Assembly (NCBI GenBank): GCA_035327565.1
Contig: DAOLDB010000003.1
Span: 1 to 64,000, forward strand
Source: JABDLO01 sp035327565
Lineage (GTDB): Bacteria > Bacteroidota > Bacteroidia > Chitinophagales > Saprospiraceae
Length of the DNA: 64,000 nt
Direction of reading: 5' to 3'
The notes below the pieces were generated by a model, which was given only the letters and a program-made list of their open reading frames with translations, was not told the origin of the DNA and did not search any database. The translations under genes were made by a program, and so were the position numbers. Positions 55,395 through 62,743 of this stretch are shown here, one piece after another. How positions within the stretch are numbered: position 1 is the stretch's first letter; each line of letters begins with the position of its first letter.

Positions 55395-56444
55395 TCAAAG
55401 AATTGAACGGAATTGTTTTAACAATCGAACATCATTTTCAAAAAGTTGCCGGATATCATTTATATTGTAGTTCTGCATGGCTGATCTCTCAATTCCAATG
55501 CCAAATGCGTATCCTGAATAAACAGTTGAATCAATTCCACAATTTTCAAGAACATTGGGGTCTACCATACCACAGCCCAACACTTCCAACCAACCGGTTC
55601 CCTTGGTCAATCTTCTGGAATGTTCATCGTCGGTACCCATATATACATCCATTTCGGCGCTGGGTTCGGTAAAAGGAAAATAACTGGGTCTTAGCCGAAT
55701 TTTTATATCTTTCCCATAGACTTCTCTGGCAAAATAAAGGAGAGTTTGTTTCATGTCAGCAAACGAAACATTTTTATCGACATACAAGCCTTCTATCTGA
55801 TGAAATTGACAGTGTGACCGTGCAGAAATGGTTTCATTTCTATACACCCGACCAGGAGCAATAATTCGGATTGGTGGCTTTTGTTTTGTCATGATTCGGG
55901 CTTGCACAGACGAAGTGTGCGTTCTCAAGAGCATATTATCTGATCCTTTCAGGTAAAAGGTGTCCTGCATATCTCTGGCAGGGTGATCCTCCGGTGTATT
56001 CATTGCTGTGAAATTGTGCCAATCATCTTCAATTTCTCTTTCTTCTTCCACAACAAACCCTATGCGTTGAAAAATTTCTATCATATGATCCATTACCAGA
56101 GACACCGGATGCCTGGAACCTATACGGTCGGAGGGTACGGGTAAGGTTAGATCATTTGGAAACTCCTTATTAGATTTTAACGGTTTTGAATACTTGTCTT
56201 TATATTCATTAAATTTATTTTCGGCTATTTTGTTAATCTTTTGTCTTTGAATTCCTAAATCTTTAGGAGTAGGAGTAGGGGTATTTAAATAAGCTTTAGA
56301 AAGCTTATTTAATTCATTAAATAGAGGTTTTATGACATTTTTTTGTCCAAGGAAGCGTATTCGGAATTTTTCTAATGATTCAGCTGAATCTATTTTGAAT
56401 TCTTCAATTTCCTTTAAAATTCGATCTATATTTTCGAAGGGCAT
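55395..56444 (-). CDS. pheS: Phenylalanyl-tRNA synthetase alpha subunit
   Basis: 349 residues from ATG 56444, close to the usual PheS length. Class II motif 2 region RVYRNETISARSHCQFHQIEG begins near residue 200; motif 3 GYAFGIGIERSAMQNYNIND is near the C-terminus, and LLRTHTSSVQARIM is the conserved core. An N-terminal coiled coil (about 1-85) binds tRNA. The frame runs 26 codons further upstream to 56522, but a TATCTTTG element lies at 56478-56485 within that part, and the family begins at MPFENIDRILKEIEEF-type sequence, so the shorter start is chosen. First gene of the pheS-hisS-gatA operon. Confidence 0.95.
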   Translation of the reverse strand: MPFENIDRILKEIEEFKIDSAESLEKFRIRFLGQKNVIKPLFNELNKLSKAYLNTPTPTPKDLGIQRQKINKIAENKFNEYKDKYSKPLKSNKEFPNDLTLPVPSDRIGSRHPVSLVMDHMIEIFQRIGFVVEEEREIEDDWHNFTAMNTPEDHPARDMQDTFYLKGSDNMLLRTHTSSVQARIMTKQKPPIRIIAPGRVYRNETISARSHCQFHQIEGLYVDKNVSFADMKQTLLYFAREVYGKDIKIRLRPSYFPFTEPSAEMDVYMGTDDEHSRRLTKGTGWLEVLGCGMVDPNVLENCGIDSTVYSGYAFGIGIERSAMQNYNINDIRQLFENDVRLLKQFRSIL

Positions 56445-56477
56445 ACGCTTTCTTACTAATGTTGAATAATTGGCGGG

Positions 56478-56485
56478 CAAAGATA
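56478..56485 (-). promoter_or_regulatory. -7 promoter element for pheS-hisS-gatA
   Basis: TATCTTTG on the minus strand, 33 bases before ATG 56444. No clear TTG at the -33 position. Confidence 0.5.
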
Positions 56486-56745
56486 AAAAGATTTCCAGCG
56501 ATTGATTGTGAATTGTAATCATGAAATTTTAAAAGTGTTTGTGTTGGACCATTTAATGACATAAAATGATATTATTTTTTAAACATGTTGAAAAGTGATA
56601 ATTCCGCCAATACAGGATGAGGTTTTATCATTTTTAAGGCATATTGATTATATTCAAGCAGCTTAAGTTATTGTATTAAAGGGCTATGTATAATTATATC
56701 TTACGGAATCATCAGACGGAAAGATGGAAATATGTTGAAAGCCAT

Positions 56746-56753
56746 TATATTTG
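56746..56753 (+). promoter_or_regulatory. -7 promoter element for the DksA-like gene
   Basis: TATATTTG, 22 bases before the ATG at 56776. It lies inside the longer open frame from 56686, which argues against that longer start. Confidence 0.5.
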
Positions 56754-56775
56754 CGCCCATAAAATCCGAAGTCTT

Positions 56776-57153
56776 ATGAGCAAAGAAAGCCATTCAGAAA
56801 AAACAAGGTATACCGATGAGGAATTGGAAGAATTTAATAAACTCATCGATGAAAAGCTGGTGAAAGCCCATGAGCAGCTGCAATTCTATCTGGATCAAAT
56901 CCAGGAATTGGCTGAAAGTGCTGAAGGAAAGATTAAAGGACTGGATGATGGTGTCAGTACTGTAGAAACGGAGCGACTATATACGTTGGCTGGTCGTCAA
57001 AGGAAATTAATCGAGCATCTGAATAACGCAAAAATGCGTATCCGGAATAAGGTGTATGGAATTTGCAGGGCCACCGGAAAGTTGATCGCAAAAGAAAGGC
57101 TCCGCGCAGTACCTCATGCCACATTGAGCATTGAGGCGAAACAGAACTCATAA
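56776..57153 (+). CDS. DksA/TraR-family protein with a reduced zinc-finger region
   Basis: About 125 residues from ATG 56776 (MSKESHSEKTRYTDEELEEF). The N-terminal two-thirds is the coiled-coil hairpin of DksA, a protein that enters the RNA polymerase secondary channel and tunes transcription, often together with ppGpp. The C-terminal part YGICRATGKLIAKERLRAVP keeps only one of the four zinc Cys residues, the form usual in Bacteroidota as far as I recall. It is set between the divergent pheS operon and a phosphodiester glycosidase gene 23 bases downstream. Confidence 0.88.
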   Translation: MSKESHSEKTRYTDEELEEFNKLIDEKLVKAHEQLQFYLDQIQELAESAEGKIKGLDDGVSTVETERLYTLAGRQRKLIEHLNNAKMRIRNKVYGICRATGKLIAKERLRAVPHATLSIEAKQNS

Positions 57154-57176
57154 GCTTCATTGAATTCCTTATTGAC

Positions 57177-58022
57177 GTGAAGTCCTGTAATCACTACACA
57201 GGTTTTCTTTTTTTCAACTTGTTATGGAATTATTCAACATTGACTTCACAGTCAGTGGATACTTTCATACAGTGGAAAGAAGAAAAGTTGTCCTCCGACA
57301 TAGTATGGAAACACCTCCATACTGATCAAATGTTTGAGGGTTTTCAAAATTTTAATGCACTTTTCCTGGATCCTCAAAAGATAGAAATGAAGCTATTATT
57401 TGAACCAAACAGTTTGCTGAAAACCAGTAACTTTGGCGAAAAATATGGCGCCATCGCCGCAATGAACGGAGGATTTTTCAATATGGAAAAGGGGGGTTCA
57501 GTAACCTTTATGAAGGCTGAGGGTGTTGAGATTGTTTCTCTGAAAGATGAAAGCACCGGAAATCAGGAAATCCGGTCGGCCGCAATTTACATTCAAAAGA
57601 GTACACCGGGGATCAAGCACGCCAGAGACAGTTTATGGGATTTTCATTTGCACGAGTCATCAGATGTGCTGGTTACAGGCCCGTTATTGTTGTATCATTA
57701 TGAAAGAAATCCATTAGCATCCTCTCCATTTAATGACAATCGCCATCCGAGGACAGGTATTTGTATTACTGAAGATGAGAAAGTGGTTTTGATGACAGCT
57801 AACGGAAGAAATTCGCAGGCTTATGGCTTAACCCTTGGCGAGATGACTAAAATTTTTGAAAGCCTGGGTTGCCGGGATGCTATTAATTTGGACGGAGGAG
57901 GCTCTACGACCCTATGGATCCTTCCTTATGTAGTGGTTAACAAACCCAGTGATAACCGGCTTTTTGACCATGAAGGAGAAAGGCCGGTAGCCAACGTACT
58001 GGCTATCTTTACTTTAGATTGA
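57177..58022 (+). CDS. Phosphodiester glycosidase (NAGPA-like), exported
   Basis: 281 residues, GTG start with a signal-like N-terminus (GFLFFNLLWNYSTLTSQS). The NAGPA domain (about 85-275) includes YGAIAAMNGGFFNME, HPRTGICITEDEKVVLM and CRDAINLDGGGSTTLWI, matching the family that removes GlcNAc-type groups from phosphodiester-linked sugars and, in other bacteria, modifies cell-wall polymers. The natural substrate here is unknown. It follows the DksA-like gene by 23 bases and could share its transcript. Confidence 0.85.
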   Translation: MKSCNHYTGFLFFNLLWNYSTLTSQSVDTFIQWKEEKLSSDIVWKHLHTDQMFEGFQNFNALFLDPQKIEMKLLFEPNSLLKTSNFGEKYGAIAAMNGGFFNMEKGGSVTFMKAEGVEIVSLKDESTGNQEIRSAAIYIQKSTPGIKHARDSLWDFHLHESSDVLVTGPLLLYHYERNPLASSPFNDNRHPRTGICITEDEKVVLMTANGRNSQAYGLTLGEMTKIFESLGCRDAINLDGGGSTTLWILPYVVVNKPSDNRLFDHEGERPVANVLAIFTLD

Positions 58023-58059
58023 ATAACTTCGCTGATTGAGCAACTTTATGCCCATCGTT

Positions 58060-58569
58060 TTAGTCAACACCCTCTTCTCCATTCAGTATATACCATGATA
58101 TATTTTGATCTGTAATGATGGCTCTGCGACCCTGAAATTGATTGGAATAATGGGTAGATAAATACAGTAATATTCCGGGTTCATCATCGCCCAGATCCCA
58201 TAAATTATGATTTCTTTGCATCCATACAATGGTTTCTTTCCATGTGGAATAATCTCCACGACTTTGGATGATTAAGTCCGCAGTGTGACAACTCAAACAA
58301 TGTTTTTGAACCAACTCCATGCCGGGTTGATATAATAAACCGGTAGGTACATGTATTCCATTTACAATTTCCAGTTCATCATTTTCTGAATTATGATCCT
58401 CTTCATTGCTGAAAGTTGGAAAATCCAATTTCAATACATATATACAAGCCCATATAAACATTCCAAACAGGTAAATTATAAGAATGCGCATCATGCGCTT
58501 ATTTTTCTTATGAAGTTTTTTTTTCAGTTCATGAAATGAATGGGGTTCACTCATATCGGTCAGGCTCAT
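58060..58569 (-). CDS. Monohaem c-type cytochrome, partner of the sulfite oxidase
   Basis: 169 residues. One membrane segment (about 28-46) anchors it, and one haem motif CLSCH is at 91-95. The following WKETIVWMQRNHNLWDLG and EPGILLYLSTHY match the cytochrome subunit that accompanies sulfite-oxidising molybdoenzymes. Start and the preceding gene's stop overlap by one base (TGATG). It should pass electrons from the molybdenum centre to the respiratory chain in the periplasm. Confidence 0.87.
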   Translation of the reverse strand: MSLTDMSEPHSFHELKKKLHKKNKRMMRILIIYLFGMFIWACIYVLKLDFPTFSNEEDHNSENDELEIVNGIHVPTGLLYQPGMELVQKHCLSCHTADLIIQSRGDYSTWKETIVWMQRNHNLWDLGDDEPGILLYLSTHYSNQFQGRRAIITDQNISWYILNGEEGVD

Positions 58570-59801
58570 CAGCCGGTTACTTTAATAGAAATGCGATGAC
58601 AGGCGTTGTTAAGGTAGCCCTCTGGATTCCATCCCGGCACAAGCATACTTTGGCTTTGTCCGGCAGTATCAGTGGCACGCACATATATTTCATAATATCC
58701 CGGGGCATCAAATGATAGTAAGCCCTCCCATTGCTGCCAGGCGTACCGATTGAGGGGGGTTGATAGTTTACATTGATTCCATGAAATGCCATAATCTTTA
58801 GATAATAACACTTCATTGACCCTGGTTGCTGAAGTCCAGGCCTGACCTTTTAGAGTGAGTTTTTGGTTCTTTCGGATGATGGCGCCAGTTTTTGGGTAAG
58901 TAATAACGGATTTGACGGGCATGTTTTCAATGATGCACATGTCGCGGTCATCCACATGGGCGCCAGGGACCACAGGGGTACAAGGTGTTCTATATGACTT
59001 TCCTCCCATTTTTTCTCCATCGTGGATTTTGTTTCTTACCACAATCCGGAATAACCATTTCCCGGAACAGGAAGCGGGATAGCCACCAAACACCAGTCGA
59101 AGCGGGTAACCGTTTAATAGAGGTAAGTCCCTGCCATTCATGCCCCAGGCAATTAAACTTTCGGCTTCCATCGCCTTATGGATAGGCACTCCACGGGATA
59201 TAGGAAAGAAAGATGTGTTCCCAGACAAGTGAGTATCTTTTCCACAATAACCTACATATACCGCATCGTCTTTGATTCCCGCATCTTGTAACACATCTTT
59301 TAATCTGACACCGGTCCATGAAGCACATCCTACCGCTCCGGCAGACCACTGAAGTCCGGTGGTAGATGGTTGATACTCACTTCTTCCATTACCTGCGCAT
59401 TCTATCGTCAGCTGGAGGGTGGTTGTTTCAAACCGGGTTTTTAAATCATTTAGGGTATAGATTTTGGGTTGGATCACGGATTCCCCTTTTACTTCCAATG
59501 TCCAGGTTTTTGGATCGGGATTGGCAGGTGGAAGTCCATTGTTTCTTACAAAAAACAAATCATTCGGTGTCATTTTTTCACCCAGGAGGTGTACGGGGGT
59601 CTCTGCATTTAAGGGTCTGTCACTTAAAAGAATAAGCTGATCTGATTTGCCGGGAATTTTATTATACCATTCCGGAAAACCCATGAATGTATCACCTGAA
59701 GGAATGGTTTTGCTACCCAATAATGTGTAACCCGACATTATACCTGTGGTAAGCAGGGAAGCTTTTTTTATAAATCCTCTTCTGGTGGACGTTTTCATCA
59801 A
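58569..59801 (-). CDS. Sulfite-oxidase-family molybdoenzyme, Tat-exported
   Basis: 410 residues. The twin-arginine signal TRRGFIKKASLL is at residues 6-17. The molybdopterin domain contains ECAGNGRSEYQPS with the Mo-ligand Cys135, GVRLKDVLQDAG and VFGGYPASCSGKWL, and a C-terminal dimerisation domain begins near GAIIRKNQKLTLKGQAW. With its cytochrome partner directly downstream this looks like a SorA/SorB-type sulfite dehydrogenase; another oxidase of the family (for example YedY-like repair of methionine sulfoxide) is less likely because no membrane partner is present. Confidence 0.9.
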   Translation of the reverse strand: MMKTSTRRGFIKKASLLTTGIMSGYTLLGSKTIPSGDTFMGFPEWYNKIPGKSDQLILLSDRPLNAETPVHLLGEKMTPNDLFFVRNNGLPPANPDPKTWTLEVKGESVIQPKIYTLNDLKTRFETTTLQLTIECAGNGRSEYQPSTTGLQWSAGAVGCASWTGVRLKDVLQDAGIKDDAVYVGYCGKDTHLSGNTSFFPISRGVPIHKAMEAESLIAWGMNGRDLPLLNGYPLRLVFGGYPASCSGKWLFRIVVRNKIHDGEKMGGKSYRTPCTPVVPGAHVDDRDMCIIENMPVKSVITYPKTGAIIRKNQKLTLKGQAWTSATRVNEVLLSKDYGISWNQCKLSTPLNRYAWQQWEGLLSFDAPGYYEIYVRATDTAGQSQSMLVPGWNPEGYLNNACHRISIKVTG

Positions 59802-60052
59802 TTTTCAGGAAAAACTTTCATCCATTTCAGTAGGGTAAAATTAATTAATTTAAACGAAATCAAAATGAAAAAGACTCATGTATACGACGAATGATGGCAA
59901 AGCAACGTTAGAGGGTTTAAACCTTTTTATAAAAAGTATAGATAAGGGCAAATGTTAATATTGAAAATTTTTGTTATTTTAATTTGGATATATCAAAAAA
60001 ATGATGTATTATTGTACTGTTAATCCGATTTATTAATTTTAATATTTTGCTT

Positions 60053-61168
60053 ATGGAAAGGGGTGTATTCTTTTATACCGTATTTATTTTATTACTTATG
60101 CTGAATTTATCATGCAATAAGGATTCCCTCTTGCCCTTGATTGAAGGACATGAGGATGCTGGAGAAAATTTAGGAAAGAACGGAGATTTATTCAATTCTC
60201 AACACACTATTTCACCTGTGAGTGAAACACAAAAAGGACAGATCTATCAAACTATGGTTGAAGAATGGGGCAGGGAGTTAATGGATCAGGTACAAAAACA
60301 TTATGGTTGGGTTTCATGGAGTAAATCTATGGTTGATGAAGGCGAGAACGGCTTTATTGCCGCCTTGCCCCTCATGAAAGAGGAAAGGGTCAAGGCAGTC
60401 GTTCAATACTTCTTCCTTGATGGAAAGGCTACGTTAGATTTCCGTTCAAGGGAAAACATTGAAGAAGTCATTCAAAATCTGGAAGGAGATGAAGAGTTTG
60501 CCGATGTATGGTTTAATGTTATTGCCAAATTTCATTTTTTTCAGATGTACACGGATGAGGATACCCGGCTGACCGATGCCTGGTTATCCGAATATGTTGA
60601 GCGTTTTAACAGGGGGAAAAGAAATTTTAGAAATTGTACTACTGAAACGGTTTGGTATCAGTATATTGAATATTGTGGAGGAGCACCCTGTGCTCTGGTG
60701 GCCGGCTATTACACTGTGAGTGTATGTACAGTGCCATCTTTTGCTCCAATAGATCCTGTGAATCCGGATGGAGGAGGAGGTGGTTCAGGGGGAGGTGTAG
60801 GAGGTAGTGGAGATGGGATTGGTAATTGTGTTTGCAATTCGTACTTCTTAAAAGTACCATTAAGAACTCAAAGACACCTAACCAAACTTGGAGCTGCAGG
60901 AACATCATTTTGGGAATTGGTATTAACGCAATTAAATTGTACTACTGGAAATTATGTTGCAGAAATTGATGCATACCACAAATCTTACGGTTGGGAAGTA
61001 AACTCAAAAGAAAAGTTCAGAGAAATTAGAAAATTCCCTAGGAAAAATAGTAATGGAGAAATTTGTAGCTACGAAGTAGAATACCATGTTAGTGTTAATT
61101 ATACTCTATCAGGAATGGGAAACTATTCAGATTCATTTCAACAATTTGGTGAATTTATTATAAATTAA
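60053..61168 (+). CDS. Lipoprotein of unknown function with Gly-rich linker
   Basis: About 371 residues from ATG 60053 (TTG two codons upstream is the other option). Lipobox NLSC, Cys22. The N-terminal half (about 60-200) is helical with EEWGRELMDQVQKHYGWVSW and AALPLMKEERVKAVVQYFFL, then a Cys-rich stretch, a Gly/Ser linker (PDGGGGGSGGGVGGSGDG) near 235-255, and a C-terminal domain beginning CVCNSYFLKVPLRTQRHLTK. I do not recognise any domain. Two-part design with a flexible linker suggests a surface protein with a C-terminal functional domain. The next gene, of another unknown exported family, follows after 11 bases. Confidence 0.7.
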   Translation: MERGVFFYTVFILLLMLNLSCNKDSLLPLIEGHEDAGENLGKNGDLFNSQHTISPVSETQKGQIYQTMVEEWGRELMDQVQKHYGWVSWSKSMVDEGENGFIAALPLMKEERVKAVVQYFFLDGKATLDFRSRENIEEVIQNLEGDEEFADVWFNVIAKFHFFQMYTDEDTRLTDAWLSEYVERFNRGKRNFRNCTTETVWYQYIEYCGGAPCALVAGYYTVSVCTVPSFAPIDPVNPDGGGGGSGGGVGGSGDGIGNCVCNSYFLKVPLRTQRHLTKLGAAGTSFWELVLTQLNCTTGNYVAEIDAYHKSYGWEVNSKEKFREIRKFPRKNSNGEICSYEVEYHVSVNYTLSGMGNYSDSFQQFGEFIIN

Positions 61169-61179
61169 AATTTAATATT

Positions 61180-61737
61180 ATGAAATCTATATTATCAATA
61201 ATTTCAATTGTACTTGCTATTGGTGTCAATGTCTTAAGTCAAGTAAATACTTCTGAATATTTTAATAGAGGCAAAACAAAGAACTTTACAGAGAGTGAAA
61301 TATTCACATATGCCACAAAGTATCCTAATGCAAAAAAAGGAATCTTTGATGACTCTAAGAAATTATTTCCCAATGCGGAATTCATTCTATATGTTGAAAG
61401 CATAGAAGATGTCATTAGATATTTAAAACAACAAGAGGCGTTCTATAAAAAGGAGTTCCTTTTAGATGCTTTTCTCAAAGAAGTTACATCATTAACTTCA
61501 ATCAACGAATTAATTCAATTATATGAAAAGTACCCATTTGTTCTTGGAGGAATGGAAGCGGAAGAATATAAGAGTACTATTAGTAAACTTAAAAATGGAG
61601 AAATGACTGCATTCCTTGATGAAAATAAGATTTTAGTTATTTTGGATTTTGAAGGAGAGTCTCAGGAGAATCGAGATAAATTAGTATCTCAAAGCTTGCT
61701 GCAGGGACATAAGCCATTAAAGTCCATAAATAAATAA
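61180..61737 (+). CDS. Exported protein of unknown function
   Basis: 185 residues with a signal peptide (MKSILSIISIVLAIGVNVLS). The mature part is helical and charged: KNFTESEIFTYATKYPNAKK, then SLTSINELIQLYEKYPFVLG. It does not match a family I know. The same pattern recurs in the broken gene at 62055-62548 (FTQKQVYELVTAYPHPRKAL, SIQQLLHLYEKYPAVLG), so the two are paralogues. It lies 11 bases after the linker lipoprotein and is probably co-transcribed with it. Confidence 0.7.
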   Translation: MKSILSIISIVLAIGVNVLSQVNTSEYFNRGKTKNFTESEIFTYATKYPNAKKGIFDDSKKLFPNAEFILYVESIEDVIRYLKQQEAFYKKEFLLDAFLKEVTSLTSINELIQLYEKYPFVLGGMEAEEYKSTISKLKNGEMTAFLDENKILVILDFEGESQENRDKLVSQSLLQGHKPLKSINK

Positions 61738-62054
61738 TATGAAATCAGATTTTGGCTTTAGAGTAAAAAATTTCTTTCTAAGAAACAAATATTTTACTCA
61801 AGTCACTTTTTATGGTAGATTTTAAAAATAATTTTATTTGTACAAACATAAATAGAAGAATTAACTAAAGCTGATAAGAAGCGAAAGGGAAAATTGCAAG
61901 AAGCTTTTCCCTTTTTTTATAAACATTTGCAGTGTTGAAAAAGATGGTTCTACCCCCCTAAAATGCCCTGTTGGCAATCTGGCAAGGCCTTAAAGATTTT
62001 GCCCATGGATAAGGGGAGAAGCGATTAAGTGAAGCAAACGAAAAAACTTGTAAT
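61738..62054. other. Intergenic with one terminator
   Basis: 317 bases. A possible 28-codon frame begins two bases after the preceding stop (61739-61825) and is too short to support. The rest holds the terminator at 61884-61918; no promoter is clear before the broken paralogue. Confidence 0.5.
61884..61918 (+). terminator. Rho-independent terminator after the unknown exported pair
   Basis: Ten-base stem AAAGGGAAAA (61884-61893) / TTTTCCCTTT (61105+800, i.e. 61905-61914) with a T-run to 61918. Confidence 0.85.
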
Positions 62055-62548
62055 ATGAAACATTTACTATATTCCAGGTTGTTTATTTTGGGTATATTAT
62101 TTATCCATCCTGTCTTTGCTCAGGTCGATACTACTTTCCATCTGAAACCCAAACCTCAATTTACTCAAAAGCAAGTGTATGAATTGGTCACAGCATATCC
62201 TCACCCAAGAAAGGCTCTATTTAGTGAAACGGAAGAGATCAAACCCAATCTAAAAAGCGTAAAGCGGATGGAGTCCAAAGAGGAATTACACAGGATCTTC
62301 AATCAACAGGAAGAATTATAAAAAAAATCTATAAATGGGATTCTTTCCAGGACGTGGTAAAGCTTGTAAAAAGTATTCAGCAATTACTTCATTTATATGA
62401 AAAGTATCCGGCTGTTTTAGGTAGAAGGAACTCATAAGAATTCAATGAGCAAATCCTGCTTTTGGAAAATGGAACCATCATCCCTTTTATTACTCAAGAA
62501 GGCAAATTGTATATTTTGGATACAAGGCACATGATAAAACTCAAATAA
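62055..62548 (+). pseudogene. Frameshifted paralogue of the unknown exported protein
   Basis: The first frame encodes a signal peptide and FTQKQVYELVTAYPHPRKAL, ending at a stop in the A-run near 62321. Shifting the frame gives YKWDSFQDVVKLVKSIQQLL, then LHLYEKYPAVLGRRNS, a TAA at 62435-62437, and ILLLENGTIIPFITQEGKLY up to TAA 62546-62548. This lines up with the 185-residue protein upstream over its whole length. One frameshift in a homopolymer and one nonsense codon make it non-functional unless recoding occurs. It shows a tandem duplication followed by decay. Confidence 0.75.
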
Positions 62549-62630
62549 CAAAATTGAAAGAGGAAATGAAAGACTACGGAAATCGGCCCAAGGCAAAGCA
62601 TTAGTCTCGCACTGTGTAATGCAATAACAT

Positions 62631-62667
62631 AGGAATGTGGAAATGCAATCTGCATTTTCCACTTCCT
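62631..62667. repeat. Imperfect inverted repeat
   Basis: AGGAATGTGGAAATGCA (62631-62647), three-base loop, TGCATTTTCCACTTCCT (62651-62667). The arms pair over most of their length with two single-base bulges. Confidence 0.6.
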
Positions 62668-62725
62668 TTATAAAAATATCACAATCCTTTTACACATAGA
62701 TTCCCGGCTAAGAAGAAAAAGTTGC

Positions 62726-62733
62726 TATTTTTG
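62726..62733 (+). promoter_or_regulatory. -7 promoter element, probably for the helicase
   Basis: TATTTTTG, matching TAnnTTTG, 10 bases before the first codon of the helicase frame at 62744. Confidence 0.45.
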
Positions 62734-62743
62734 CAGTTCTTAA

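Larger units (their letters stand above)
62549..62743. other. Intergenic, hairpin and possible promoter
   Basis: 195 bases. An imperfect 17-base inverted repeat (62631-62667) may be a terminator or a stabilising structure, and a TATTTTTG element (62726-62733) could drive the following helicase gene. Confidence 0.4.

Noticed and set aside
56445..56522. 26-codon extension of pheS
   Set aside because: The -7 element at 56478 falls inside and the family N-terminus starts at 56444.
61739..61825. 28-codon reading frame after the exported protein
   Set aside because: Too short, no homology signal recognised, and followed by non-coding sequence; chance frame.
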